From the NCBI GenBank assembly GCA_028822935.1, contig JAPKCM010000036.1:1-49404 (forward strand): DNA of 49,404 nt, read 5' to 3'. Below, piece by piece: positions 42,738-49,404 of this stretch; within the stretch, counting starts at the first letter, position 1, and the number at the start of each line of letters is the position of its first letter. The notes below the pieces were generated by a model, which was not told the origin of the DNA, did no database searches, and saw nothing but the letters and a program-made list of their open reading frames with translations. The position numbers and the translations under genes were made by a program. This stretch comes from Akkermansiaceae bacterium (GTDB taxonomy: Bacteria > Verrucomicrobiota > Verrucomicrobiia > Verrucomicrobiales > Akkermansiaceae).

Positions 42738-44852
42738 ATGAAGCTCGTTCTCGCCGCTCTCGCCGCCACTTCTGTCCACGCCGCTCCGCTTAAATACCCG
42801 GATTCCCATCCCGGCACGGTCAAGGAAGCCATCCACGGCATCGAAGTCGCCGACCCCTACCGCTGGCTCGAGGATCTCAACTCCAAGCAAACCCACGATT
42901 GGATCGAAGCGCAGAACAAGGTCACCGACGCCCACCTCTCCGCCATTCCCGGTCGCGATCAACTCAATTCCCACCTGACCAAACTTTGGAACGTCGAGCG
43001 CTTCGGCACTCCCTTCCGAAAAGGCGGTCGCTACTTCTTCTCGAAAAACGACGGTCTCCAAAATCAATCGGTCCTCTACACCACTCCCGCGCTCGATAAA
43101 GAGGCCACCGTCCTCCTCGATCCCAACAAGCTCTCGACCGATGGCACCGTAGCGCTCAAGGACTACGAGATTTCCCCTGACGGAAAACTCATGGCCTACT
43201 CCACCTCCACCTCCGGCTCCGATTGGATCGAGTGGAAAGTCCGCGATATCACCACCAAAAAAGACCTCTCCGATCACCTCGTCTGGTCAAAATTCTCCGG
43301 TGCGACGTGGTCGAAGGACAGCAAGGGCTTCTACTACGGACGTTTTCCCACTCCAAAAAAAGGAGAGGAAATGATGGCGCAAAACACTCACAAAAAAATC
43401 TACTTCCACAAGGTCGGCACTCCTCAGAGCAAGGACAAGGTCATCTACGAGCGTCCCGACCAGCCCAAGTGGGGCCTCTACGCCGGACTGAGCGATGACT
43501 CCCGCTACCTCCTCATCGACATCTCCCAAGGGACCGACACCAAAAACGGCTTCTTCTACAAGGACCTCTCCAAGCCCGACTCCAAAGTCGTTGAACTCCT
43601 CCCCGACTTCGACGCCTCCTACTCCTTCATCGGAAACATCGGCTCCACCTTTTTCGTCCAGACCGACCTCGACGCACCGAAGCTCAAGCTCATCGCCATC
43701 AACGTAGAGGACCCCGCCAAAAAGAACTGGCGCACCATCATTCCCGAATCCTCCGAAACTCTCCGCTCAGTCTCCCTCGTTGGAGGCATCTTCATCGCCA
43801 ACTACATGAAGGATGCCCGCTCCGAGATTCGTCGCTTCGAGCTCTGGGGCACCCCGCTCGCTTCAGTCGCCTTACCCGGCATCGGAACCGCCGGTGGCTT
43901 CCACGGAAAGTTCGCTGAGCTGGAAACATTCTACTCCTTCAGCTCCTTCACCTCTCCCGGTGCGGTCTACCGCTACGACGTCGAAACGAACACCTCCACC
44001 CTCTTCAAAAAACCAAAAACGGTTTTCAAAGAGGACGATTACGAGACCAAGCAGATCTTCGCCAAGTCCAAGGACGGCACCAAGGTCCCCATGTTTGTCG
44101 TTCACAAAAAGGGCCTCAAGCTAAACGGCCAAAACCCCACCTATCTCTACGCCTACGGTGGGTTCAATATCTCCATCCTTCCCCGCTACTCCCCCCCCAC
44201 CATCGCCTGGCTCGACATGGGCGGCGTCTACGTAGTCGCCAACCTTCGCGGAGGTGGCGAATACGGTGAGGACTGGCACCAGGCCGGAATGAAATTGAAA
44301 AAGCAAAACGTCTTCGATGACTTCATCTCCTGCGCCGAACACCTCATTACCGAAAAATACACCTCCACCCCGAAGCTCGCGATCGCCGGAGGATCCAATG
44401 GCGGCCTCCTCGTCGGTGCCTGCCTCACCCAGCGCCCCGGCCTCTTCGGCGCATGCCTCCCTGCCGTCGGTGTCATGGACATGATCCGCTTCCAAAAATT
44501 CACCATCGGATGGGCCTGGCAATCCGAATACGGCTTCCCCGATGAAAATGCCGACGAGTTCAAATACCTCCTCGCTTACTCCCCTTATCACAACACAAAG
44601 AAGGGAACAAAATACCCCGCCACCATGATCACCACCTCCGATCATGACGACCGCGTCGTCCCCTCCCACTCCTACAAATTTGCTGCCGCACTGCAAGCAG
44701 CCCAAGCTGGCGACGCCCCCAGCCTCATCCGCATCGAAAGCAAAGCCGGCCACGGCGCCGGAACCCCAACCAGTAAGCAAATCGAGCAAGCCGTCGATAA
44801 GTTCAGCTTCCTCGCGAAATCACTCGGCTTCCCGATTGAGCTAAAAAACTAA
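42738..44852 (+). CDS. Prolyl oligopeptidase, S9A family
   Basis: Serine peptidase that cuts short peptides after proline; 704 residues with a signal peptide (MKLVLAALAATSVHA), so it acts in the periplasm or outside. The N-terminal part (DPYRWLEDLNSKQTHDWIEA) and the propeller lead to the catalytic domain: nucleophile Ser553 in AIAGGSNGGLLVGACLTQRP, Asp in MITTSDHDDRVVPSHSYKFA, and His in SKAGHGAGTPTSKQ. YAYGGFNISILPRYSPPT and VANLRGGGEYGEDWHQAGMK are typical. The length is normal and all residues are present. Confidence 0.95.
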   Translation: MKLVLAALAATSVHAAPLKYPDSHPGTVKEAIHGIEVADPYRWLEDLNSKQTHDWIEAQNKVTDAHLSAIPGRDQLNSHLTKLWNVERFGTPFRKGGRYFFSKNDGLQNQSVLYTTPALDKEATVLLDPNKLSTDGTVALKDYEISPDGKLMAYSTSTSGSDWIEWKVRDITTKKDLSDHLVWSKFSGATWSKDSKGFYYGRFPTPKKGEEMMAQNTHKKIYFHKVGTPQSKDKVIYERPDQPKWGLYAGLSDDSRYLLIDISQGTDTKNGFFYKDLSKPDSKVVELLPDFDASYSFIGNIGSTFFVQTDLDAPKLKLIAINVEDPAKKNWRTIIPESSETLRSVSLVGGIFIANYMKDARSEIRRFELWGTPLASVALPGIGTAGGFHGKFAELETFYSFSSFTSPGAVYRYDVETNTSTLFKKPKTVFKEDDYETKQIFAKSKDGTKVPMFVVHKKGLKLNGQNPTYLYAYGGFNISILPRYSPPTIAWLDMGGVYVVANLRGGGEYGEDWHQAGMKLKKQNVFDDFISCAEHLITEKYTSTPKLAIAGGSNGGLLVGACLTQRPGLFGACLPAVGVMDMIRFQKFTIGWAWQSEYGFPDENADEFKYLLAYSPYHNTKKGTKYPATMITTSDHDDRVVPSHSYKFAAALQAAQAGDAPSLIRIESKAGHGAGTPTSKQIEQAVDKFSFLAKSLGFPIELKN

Positions 44853-45035
44853 TTCCTCTCATCCAGAAAAACCAAGATGACAGCGGAGGTCCACAAGGAG
44901 TGGCGATCGCCGTATCACCTTACCCGATACTGATGGACGCTCGATATGACCACACGATCATCGCCACTGGTTAAGATCTCCTCTACTTCGATGGCACCGG
45001 CCTCTCAAAAATAACAAATCTGTCCCTCTGTAATT

Positions 45036-45439
45036 TTAAAAAAGCCACATTTCTTTGGCCAGCGCTAGAGGTGCTTTAGAAAGCGCACCATCGGGACCCT
45101 GTCTCAAAACCATCACAACTTCTTCTTCGTCATCTAATATTGCTATATTTTCGTAAAACCCATCTTTATCTAAATCTCCGAAAATTATCGTAACTTTTCC
45201 GTCATTGTGGGTCATGAGAAATGAGGCTTTCTCCTTAATGTTATTAAGGCTCGACAAAATCTTCACATTACCTTGCTTCAACATCGAAGACTTAATGTCA
45301 TTTTTTCCATCTCCGTCAACATCTAGAGATAGATCTTTTACGTTTAGCCCCTCTAATTTTTTTACCTTCTTCTCCTCCGAACTTTTACAAGACACAAAAA
45401 TGGAAGAGTTGATAGTAGCATTAACATTAAGTATTTCAT
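45036..45439 (-). pseudogene. Small lipoprotein gene, apparently frameshifted in a T5 run
   Basis: From ATG 45439 one frame gives a good signal (MKYLMLMLLSTLPFLC), while the rest of the protein, VSCKSSEEKKVKKLEGLNVK onward, lies in another frame (its own ORF opens at 45461 with non-signal sequence). Adding one T to the T5 run at 45396-45400 (A5 on the plus strand) would yield LPFFVSC-KSSEE, a normal lipobox. The mature part has two acidic loops, LDVDGDGKNDIKS and FGDLDKDGFYENI, that resemble EF-hand-like calcium sites or FG-GAP repeats. The region is clearly AT-richer than its neighbours, which hints at transfer. No family recognised. Confidence 0.5.
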
Positions 45440-45447
45440 GAAAATAA

Positions 45448-45715
45448 TTAAGGGCGATCATAGGCTTGCTCGGTGATCCGGGGTTCAGGCACTCCGAAAT
45501 CCTTCAAATAGGCTATGAAGCCTATCCATTTGTAGCTGCGCTTGTTACCGCAACGATTTCACTATTTTTATGGCAAGCCCAAGACCTTCCACCAGTATTT
45601 CCCGGGGCTGGGGAAATTCCCCGTAACCCCGTAGTAGTTCCAGTATCCGGCGAACTTGCGCTGCAGGATCACCATGAGTCGAGAGGTCCGTTGGTGCCGT
45701 TTGCACCCCATTACC
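45448..45715 (-). pseudogene. C-terminal remnant of a group II intron reverse transcriptase/maturase
   Basis: One minus-strand frame reads CKRHQRTSRLMVILQRKFAG, then YWNYYGVTGNFPSPGKYWWK and VLGLP. It then crosses three stops in a row (TAA, TAG, TGA) and resumes with NRCGNKRSYKWIGFIAYLKD, FGVPEPRITEQAYDRP and a stop. YWNYYGVTGN, NKRSYKW and PEPRITEQ are the usual end of group II intron-encoded proteins (maturase/thumb and post-maturase segment). Only about 85 codons remain; the reverse-transcriptase core and intron RNA domains V/VI were not found. It lies directly upstream of the AT-rich lipoprotein gene, so it may mark a past insertion point. Confidence 0.7.
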
Positions 45716-45817
45716 AATTACTTTTTTCCTGCAAAGAACCGTTACACGCCTGGCATATTTCAAAACAAATTCAAAATCAGGGTCGTATCCGTCCTCAAAA
45801 AATTAAAGGTTCAAGCA

Positions 45818-47716
45818 ATGCATGAAGCGAGAAAATCTGAATGGAGTAAGGGAGATGGTTTGATCGTTTCGGTTTGCCTCTCTCTCGTGGCAGCTGCGCC
45901 TCTCGCCGCTGACTCGGGAAAGTCAGAACCGGCAGTGCCCGTTTTTAAGGATGGAGAAGCGCAGGTGGTTGAGAGATTCAATGATCCCGACATGTGGATT
46001 CGCCACGATTTATGGGTTGAAACTGAGTTTGATTCCGACGGGGATGGCCGACCTGATCGGATGCATGTTGACGTCACCCGTCAGCGGCAAACTGACACCG
46101 AAGGGTTGAAGTTGCCGGTCATCTACATCACAAGTCCCTACTTCGCAGGGACAGCCAAGGGAGAGCATGATTATTTTTGGAAACCAAGGCAACAAGTAGG
46201 TGAAGCTCCTCCGAAGCGCAAGGAATCACCTCTGGTTGAGAGAAAAGGCGAGCGCCCGATCATTTCAAAGAGCCATGTGAAAACCTGGGTTCCACGCGGC
46301 TATGTTGTCGTGCATTCATCCTCGCCGGGAACCGGGCTTTCCGAAGGCTGTCCTACCATTGGAGGGAAAAACGAATCGCTGGCACCCAAGGCGGTGGTTC
46401 AATGGCTGACCGGCAAGGCGATCGGCTACACGACACCGAAGGGTAAGGAAACGGTGAAGGCTTTTTGGTCGACCGGAAAGATCGGGATGACCGGGACTTC
46501 GTTTAACGGTACCTTGCCCTTGGCGGCGGCGACCACGGGAGTTGAAGGGCTTAAGGCGATTATTCCCATTGCTCCCAATACCTCTTACTATCATTACTAT
46601 CGCTCCAACGGATTGGTGAGACATCCTGGCGGCTATATTGGGGAGGATATCGATGTTCTTTACGATTTTATTCATAGTGGGAATCCAGACTATCGCGACC
46701 ACTGCAACTGTGCCGTTCGCGACGAGGAGATGATTAAGGGATTTGATCGGGAGACCGGGGACTACAATGACTTCTGGGCGGGACGCGATTACTTAAATCA
46801 CCTTGGTCCGATGAAGGCGGCGACCCTGATGGCCCATGCTTTCAATGATTGGAATGTTCAGCCTGAACATAGTGTCAGGATCTATCAGGCCTTGAAAGAA
46901 AAGGGTGTCCCCATTCAGGCCTATTTCCACCAAGGAGGCCATGGCGGAGAACCACCACTGAAGCAGATGAATCGCTGGTTTACGCGATACCTTCATGAGA
47001 TCCAAAACGATGTCGAAAATGAACCTAGGGCGCGGATCGTGCGGGAAGGTGACAAGCGGGATGAGCCCACCTCTTACTACGATTATCCTAATCCGGCGGC
47101 GGCCCCTGTTTCGTTTTATTTGAGTCCCGGCGCACCAGAGAAAGGCGGCATGAGTGCCGAAAAATCAAGCAAGCCAGGAACGGAAACTTTGGTCGATAAT
47201 TTCTCTTTCGACGGCACCTCACTGGCCAAGGCGGAGTGGACCAAACACCGCTTGATCTACACCACGCCGATCTTAGAGAAGCCGGTTCATCTCTCCGGGA
47301 CTTCCTCAATCACGATCCGGTTGGCGAGCAGCAAGCCTGCCGCCAATCTATCGGTTTGGATCGTTTCGCTGCCGTGGTCAAAGGGAAAGAATGCCCTCAT
47401 CACCGATAACATTATCACCCGTGGCTGGGCTGACCCCCAAAACCATCGTTCCCTGCGAGAGAGCCAACCCTTGGTGCCTGGTCAGTTCTATGATGTGAAG
47501 TTCGATCTGCAACCGGATGATCAAGTGATTCCGAAAGGACAGCAGATCGCCTTGATGATCTTTTCCAGCGACCGTGAATTTACCTTGTGGCCCGATCCCG
47601 GCACCGAGTTGACGATCGATCTCAATGCCACCTCAATCTCGATGCCAGTCGTCGGCGGACTCGGAGCATGGAATAAAGCCCTCATCAAAGAAGACAAAGA
47701 GGACGAGGAGAACTAA
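45818..47716 (+). CDS. X-Pro dipeptidyl-peptidase, S15/CocE-like
   Basis: Serine hydrolase of the PepX/CocE group (632 residues). The N-terminal signal-like stretch GLIVSVCLSLVAAAPLAADS suggests export. The catalytic residues are visible: Ser in KIGMTGTSFNGTLPLAAATT, Asp in LMAHAFNDWNVQPEHSV and His in AYFHQGGHGGEPPLKQM. VPRGYVVVHSSSPGTGLSEG and the C-terminal jelly-roll (ASSKPAANLSVWIVSLPW, PLVPGQFYDVKFDLQPDDQV) match the family. I chose ATG 45818 because the 54 codons before it overlap the intron-protein remnant and are not protein-like. Confidence 0.9.
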   Translation: MHEARKSEWSKGDGLIVSVCLSLVAAAPLAADSGKSEPAVPVFKDGEAQVVERFNDPDMWIRHDLWVETEFDSDGDGRPDRMHVDVTRQRQTDTEGLKLPVIYITSPYFAGTAKGEHDYFWKPRQQVGEAPPKRKESPLVERKGERPIISKSHVKTWVPRGYVVVHSSSPGTGLSEGCPTIGGKNESLAPKAVVQWLTGKAIGYTTPKGKETVKAFWSTGKIGMTGTSFNGTLPLAAATTGVEGLKAIIPIAPNTSYYHYYRSNGLVRHPGGYIGEDIDVLYDFIHSGNPDYRDHCNCAVRDEEMIKGFDRETGDYNDFWAGRDYLNHLGPMKAATLMAHAFNDWNVQPEHSVRIYQALKEKGVPIQAYFHQGGHGGEPPLKQMNRWFTRYLHEIQNDVENEPRARIVREGDKRDEPTSYYDYPNPAAAPVSFYLSPGAPEKGGMSAEKSSKPGTETLVDNFSFDGTSLAKAEWTKHRLIYTTPILEKPVHLSGTSSITIRLASSKPAANLSVWIVSLPWSKGKNALITDNIITRGWADPQNHRSLRESQPLVPGQFYDVKFDLQPDDQVIPKGQQIALMIFSSDREFTLWPDPGTELTIDLNATSISMPVVGGLGAWNKALIKEDKEDEEN

Positions 47717-47766
47717 GATCGGGACTGGACTGGACGATGATGGGTCACTCACCCACACTGCTTTCC

Positions 47767-47952
47767 ATGTTAGACGGCTACCTTACTGCTCTTTCTATGG
47801 GAATTATTCTTGGGGTCATTGGTTCTGGGTGTTCGATTTTGACATTACCGATCCTTGTTATCTCTTTTGGGTCTGCCTTTTCGAGGTTCAGCTTGAGCTG
47901 TGGGGACTGTTTCCGCAGTTCGGTGGTCCATCTGTGTGGTATGTCTTTATAA
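47767..47952 (+). pseudogene. N-terminal fragment of a TauE/SafE-family transporter
   Basis: From ATG 47767 the frame reads MLDGYLTALSMGIILGVIGS, then GCSILTLPILV, the first helix and GSGGSILTLP loop of sulfite-exporter TauE/SafE-type permeases (Cys replaces the second Gly here). After that the frame turns Ser/Cys-rich and stops at 47952. Another frame continues with YLFWVCLFEVQLELWG, so a frameshift near 47860 is likely, and nothing matches the later helices. An in-frame ATG at 47737 is less likely. It is the start of a gene whose rest is gone. Confidence 0.5.
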
Positions 47953-47960
47953 ACTCTAAA

Positions 47961-48048
47961 AGAACTAAGAAAACAGCCCCCGCTACCCCCTTTCTCCCCG
48001 CTCCAAAGGCCGCTTCAAAGCCCCCCACCAAAAAAACCTAGCAGTCAT
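47961..48048 (+). repeat. Dispersed intergenic repeat, copy 5
   Basis: Diverged copy: AGAACTAAG, then a pyrimidine tract CCCCCTTTCTCCCCGCTCC, GCCGCTTCAAAGCCC, CACCAAAAAAACCTAGCAGTC. CTAGCAGTC matches the end of copy 2. It lies between the TauE/SafE fragment and the end of the secreted protein gene. Confidence 0.55.
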
Positions 48049-48131
48049 GATTCTCACCTCACAGTGGTGGAAATGGCCGGGGAGCACGTCATTTGCCTTT
48101 GTCCAAAAAAGTAGCCCTCGGATGGCGATAC

Positions 48132-49085
48132 TTATGAGGAAGCCTGGGTTCGCTTGACCCGATAAAATCGAAGTGGCCCCTTTTCTTCACTTTCATCGGT
48201 GAAGGTGACCGGCGAAGAATTGGTGACGTTGTCGAAAGCGGAGTCCGGCAGGTCGTCCAGCCAGATGTTCAGGTCGGTGGAATACTGCACTTGGTCACCC
48301 CAGCCCACGGCGGTTTCCCAGTTGAGGGTGACGTTGCCGGAGGGGTCGAAGGAATGGGTCACTTCGAGTTCCGGAATCTCGATGACCGACTGCACGATGA
48401 CGTCGGCAACGAGGAGGAAGTTATCGCCATAGAGGGACGTTGCGTTGGCCGTGAGATCCCATTCGAAGGCTAGGAAGCCGAAGTCGAGAGGGTTGTTGGT
48501 GTTGGTGAACTGCTCGTCAGTGAAGAGGGGAATTCCCTCGATATCAGCCGACCAAGTATTGCTTTCGAGGTCAATCGTGGCAAAGAGATTGAAGAGTTCA
48601 CTGGGGATAAAGTCAACGAGGGTATCAAACTGGTTGGTTCCGTTTTCCCACCAAATTCCAAACTGTGAGTTGAGGGAATTAGGGTCCTCATTATCGAAAC
48701 GAATGGATGCGAGGCGGTTGCCGCCAGAGTTGTAAATACTGATGAAAAAATCATCGCGCCGGTTGTTCGTGGAATCTTCGATTCCAATCAGGGTGTCGAT
48801 TTCCACGACCGGAGCTCCACTTGCGATATGATCATAACCTAGATCAAGGGCCACAAAGGTAACGTCGCGGGCGGGTCGCACGAATCCGAGCGATGCTGTT
48901 TTCAACAGGGCGGGAAGAACATCTTCGTCGATCGACTGGGCCCCCGAGGTGGTGTCATTCGAGGTCCAGCTGGCGTTGGCTGACCATTGGTTGGCCCCGG
49001 TGGCGAAGTCATCAAAATCTGTTTCATAGATTACATCAGCCCAGAGGTGAGATGCGAGGAGGAGAGGCACAAGAAGCAGTTTCAT
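48132..49085 (-). CDS. Secreted hypothetical protein with verrucomicrobial C-terminal domain
   Basis: A 317-residue exported protein. The signal peptide MKLLLVPLLLASHLWADV is followed by YETDFDDFATGANQWSANAS, the start of a concanavalin/LamG-like or PEP-type extracellular sandwich domain (residues about 18-230; FISIYNSGGNRLASIRFDNE, WSADIEGIPLFTDEQFTN). The last about 80 residues (VTLNWETAVGWGDQVQYSTD, LNIWLDDLPDS, RFYRVKRTQ) are the same type of C-terminal module as in the protein at 13930-14892. Function unknown. Confidence 0.7.
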   Translation of the reverse strand: MKLLLVPLLLASHLWADVIYETDFDDFATGANQWSANASWTSNDTTSGAQSIDEDVLPALLKTASLGFVRPARDVTFVALDLGYDHIASGAPVVEIDTLIGIEDSTNNRRDDFFISIYNSGGNRLASIRFDNEDPNSLNSQFGIWWENGTNQFDTLVDFIPSELFNLFATIDLESNTWSADIEGIPLFTDEQFTNTNNPLDFGFLAFEWDLTANATSLYGDNFLLVADVIVQSVIEIPELEVTHSFDPSGNVTLNWETAVGWGDQVQYSTDLNIWLDDLPDSAFDNVTNSSPVTFTDESEEKGPLRFYRVKRTQASS

Positions 49086-49149
49086 AAAGGATTATTTTAC
49101 GGCTTAGGTTAATTTCTCACAAGAAAGGAATTCCTGGTGATGGGCACAA

Positions 49150-49176
49150 AAGAGGCAGCCCGTTAGACTGCCTCTT
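49150..49176 (-). terminator. Rho-independent terminator of the Asp-rich gene
   Basis: AAGAGGCAG and CTGCCTCTT form a perfect 9-bp stem with a 9-base loop. Read on the minus strand it ends in CTCTTTT and lies about 32 nt after the stop at 49208. Confidence 0.75.
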
Positions 49177-49207
49177 GTTCAAATAGGAATGAATTTGTAT
49201 TGGAGCT

Positions 49208-49404
49208 TTAGCGGCGGCCTCCAATTGGACGCTCGGGTGGAGCAACGGGACGTTCTTGGTCGGCAGTGTCTCCATCGTCGGTGTCTTCGTCGTCGGTGTC
49301 TCCATCGTCGGTGTTTCCGTCGTCGGTGTTTCCGTCGTCGGTGTTTCCGTCGTCGGTGTTTCCATCGTCGGTGTTTCCGTCGTCGGTGTTTCCGTCGTCA
49401 GTGT
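49208..49404 (-). CDS. 3' end of a gene for an Asp-rich repeat protein (partial)
   Basis: Partial; the 5' end is beyond the window. On the minus strand the frame ending at TAA 49208-49210 reads at least eight pentapeptides of the type DDGNT/DDGDT/DDEDT, then ADQERPVAPPERPIGGRR and the stop. The Asp-rich array resembles calcium-binding or surface-spacer regions. A different frame gives a Thr/Pro/Glu repeat (ETPTT) that runs through the terminator region, so I reject it. A terminator follows the chosen frame at the right distance. Confidence 0.7.
   Translation of the reverse strand, partial: TDDGNTDDGNTDDGNTDDGNTDDGNTDDGNTDDGDTDDEDTDDGDTADQERPVAPPERPIGGRR
49262..49404. repeat. Tandem repeat of 15-base units
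   Basis: About nine units of 15 bases with the core GTCGTCGGTGTTTCC and a few changes (CATC for CGTC; TCTCC for TTTCC). The array continues past the right edge. It encodes the Asp-rich pentapeptides of the partial gene, so copy number changes would keep the frame. Confidence 0.9.

Noticed and set aside
45466-45825. 119-codon plus-strand frame
   Set aside because: It is antisense to the group II intron protein remnant and shows no protein-like pattern.
9650-48048. Dispersed repeats as integron attC sites
   Set aside because: No RYYYAAC/GTTRRRY pair or long imperfect palindrome, no integrase gene in the window, and neighbouring genes are on both strands.
49117-49365. Thr/Pro/Glu repeat frame on the minus strand
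   Set aside because: It passes through the terminator hairpin and its tail is not protein-like; the Asp-rich frame ends with a stop just before the terminator.
49262-49404. CRISPR array at the right edge
   Set aside because: Units of 15 bases are directly adjacent with no spacers and encode a regular peptide repeat.
1-49404. tRNA or rRNA genes
   Set aside because: No TPsiC-like GGTTCRA segment with matching acceptor stem and no rRNA core sequence was seen by eye; a covariance search would settle it.

Overview
This 49.4 kb window looks like a chromosomal segment of a member of the Verrucomicrobiota (Verrucomicrobiales type), possibly marine. The evidence is the gene content: an arylsulfatase, PQQ-type beta-propeller proteins, a 3-keto-disaccharide hydrolase (DUF1080) gene, a cytochrome-c/LamG lipoprotein with a DUF1553-like end, a YdjY-domain protein, and secreted proteins that share a C-terminal domain common in that phylum. 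This assignment is inference; no rRNA or tRNA gene was recognised. GC content is moderately high except in one AT-rich patch near 45.0-45.5 kb.

Layout. 0-2.7 kb: a dimethylglycine/sarcosine dehydrogenase-like flavoenzyme, preceded by a fragmentary membrane ORF. 2.7-13.8 kb: the most unusual region. A five-gene, translationally coupled minus-strand operon (LolD-type ATPase, ThiF/MoeB-like protein, tandem molybdate-type binding protein, ModB-like permease, ModC-like ATPase) is bracketed by two plus-strand paralogous lipoproteins of unknown function. One lipoprotein precedes a MacB/FtsX-type permease; the other precedes a large propeller protein with a methyltransferase-like insert. 13.9-21.9 kb: a secreted hypothetical protein, leucyl aminopeptidase PepA, a YdjY protein, a second PQQ-type propeller, a very regular beta-helix protein and several decayed genes. 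22.2-28.3 kb: an RND pump, two small coiled-coil membrane proteins, and gatC-gatA. 28.5-41.8 kb: a lipase-like hydrolase, a two-module beta-sandwich protein, dnaE, a sulfatase, a decayed DUF445 gene, dinB, an ABC-F ATPase and the cytochrome-c lipoprotein. 41.8-49.4 kb: alpha/beta hydrolase, prolyl oligopeptidase, X-Pro dipeptidyl-peptidase, remnants of a group II intron reverse transcriptase and a TauE/SafE protein, a secreted protein, and the 3' end of an Asp-rich repeat gene.

Two themes stand out. First, the ABC/ThiF/twin-lipoprotein locus is a candidate undescribed envelope system. It appears to combine oxyanion-type uptake parts with a LolD/MacB-like lipoprotein or export machine and an E1-like protein whose nucleotide-binding motif is altered. 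Second, the window has about eight broken genes and at least five copies of a dispersed intergenic repeat of about 75 bp, all in the same orientation and often next to the broken genes. This suggests ongoing turnover of accessory genes between conserved housekeeping genes (gatCA, dnaE, dinB, pepA). Some single-base frameshifts could be assembly errors; the DUF445 gene, with a frameshift plus two in-frame stops, is very likely genuinely decayed.
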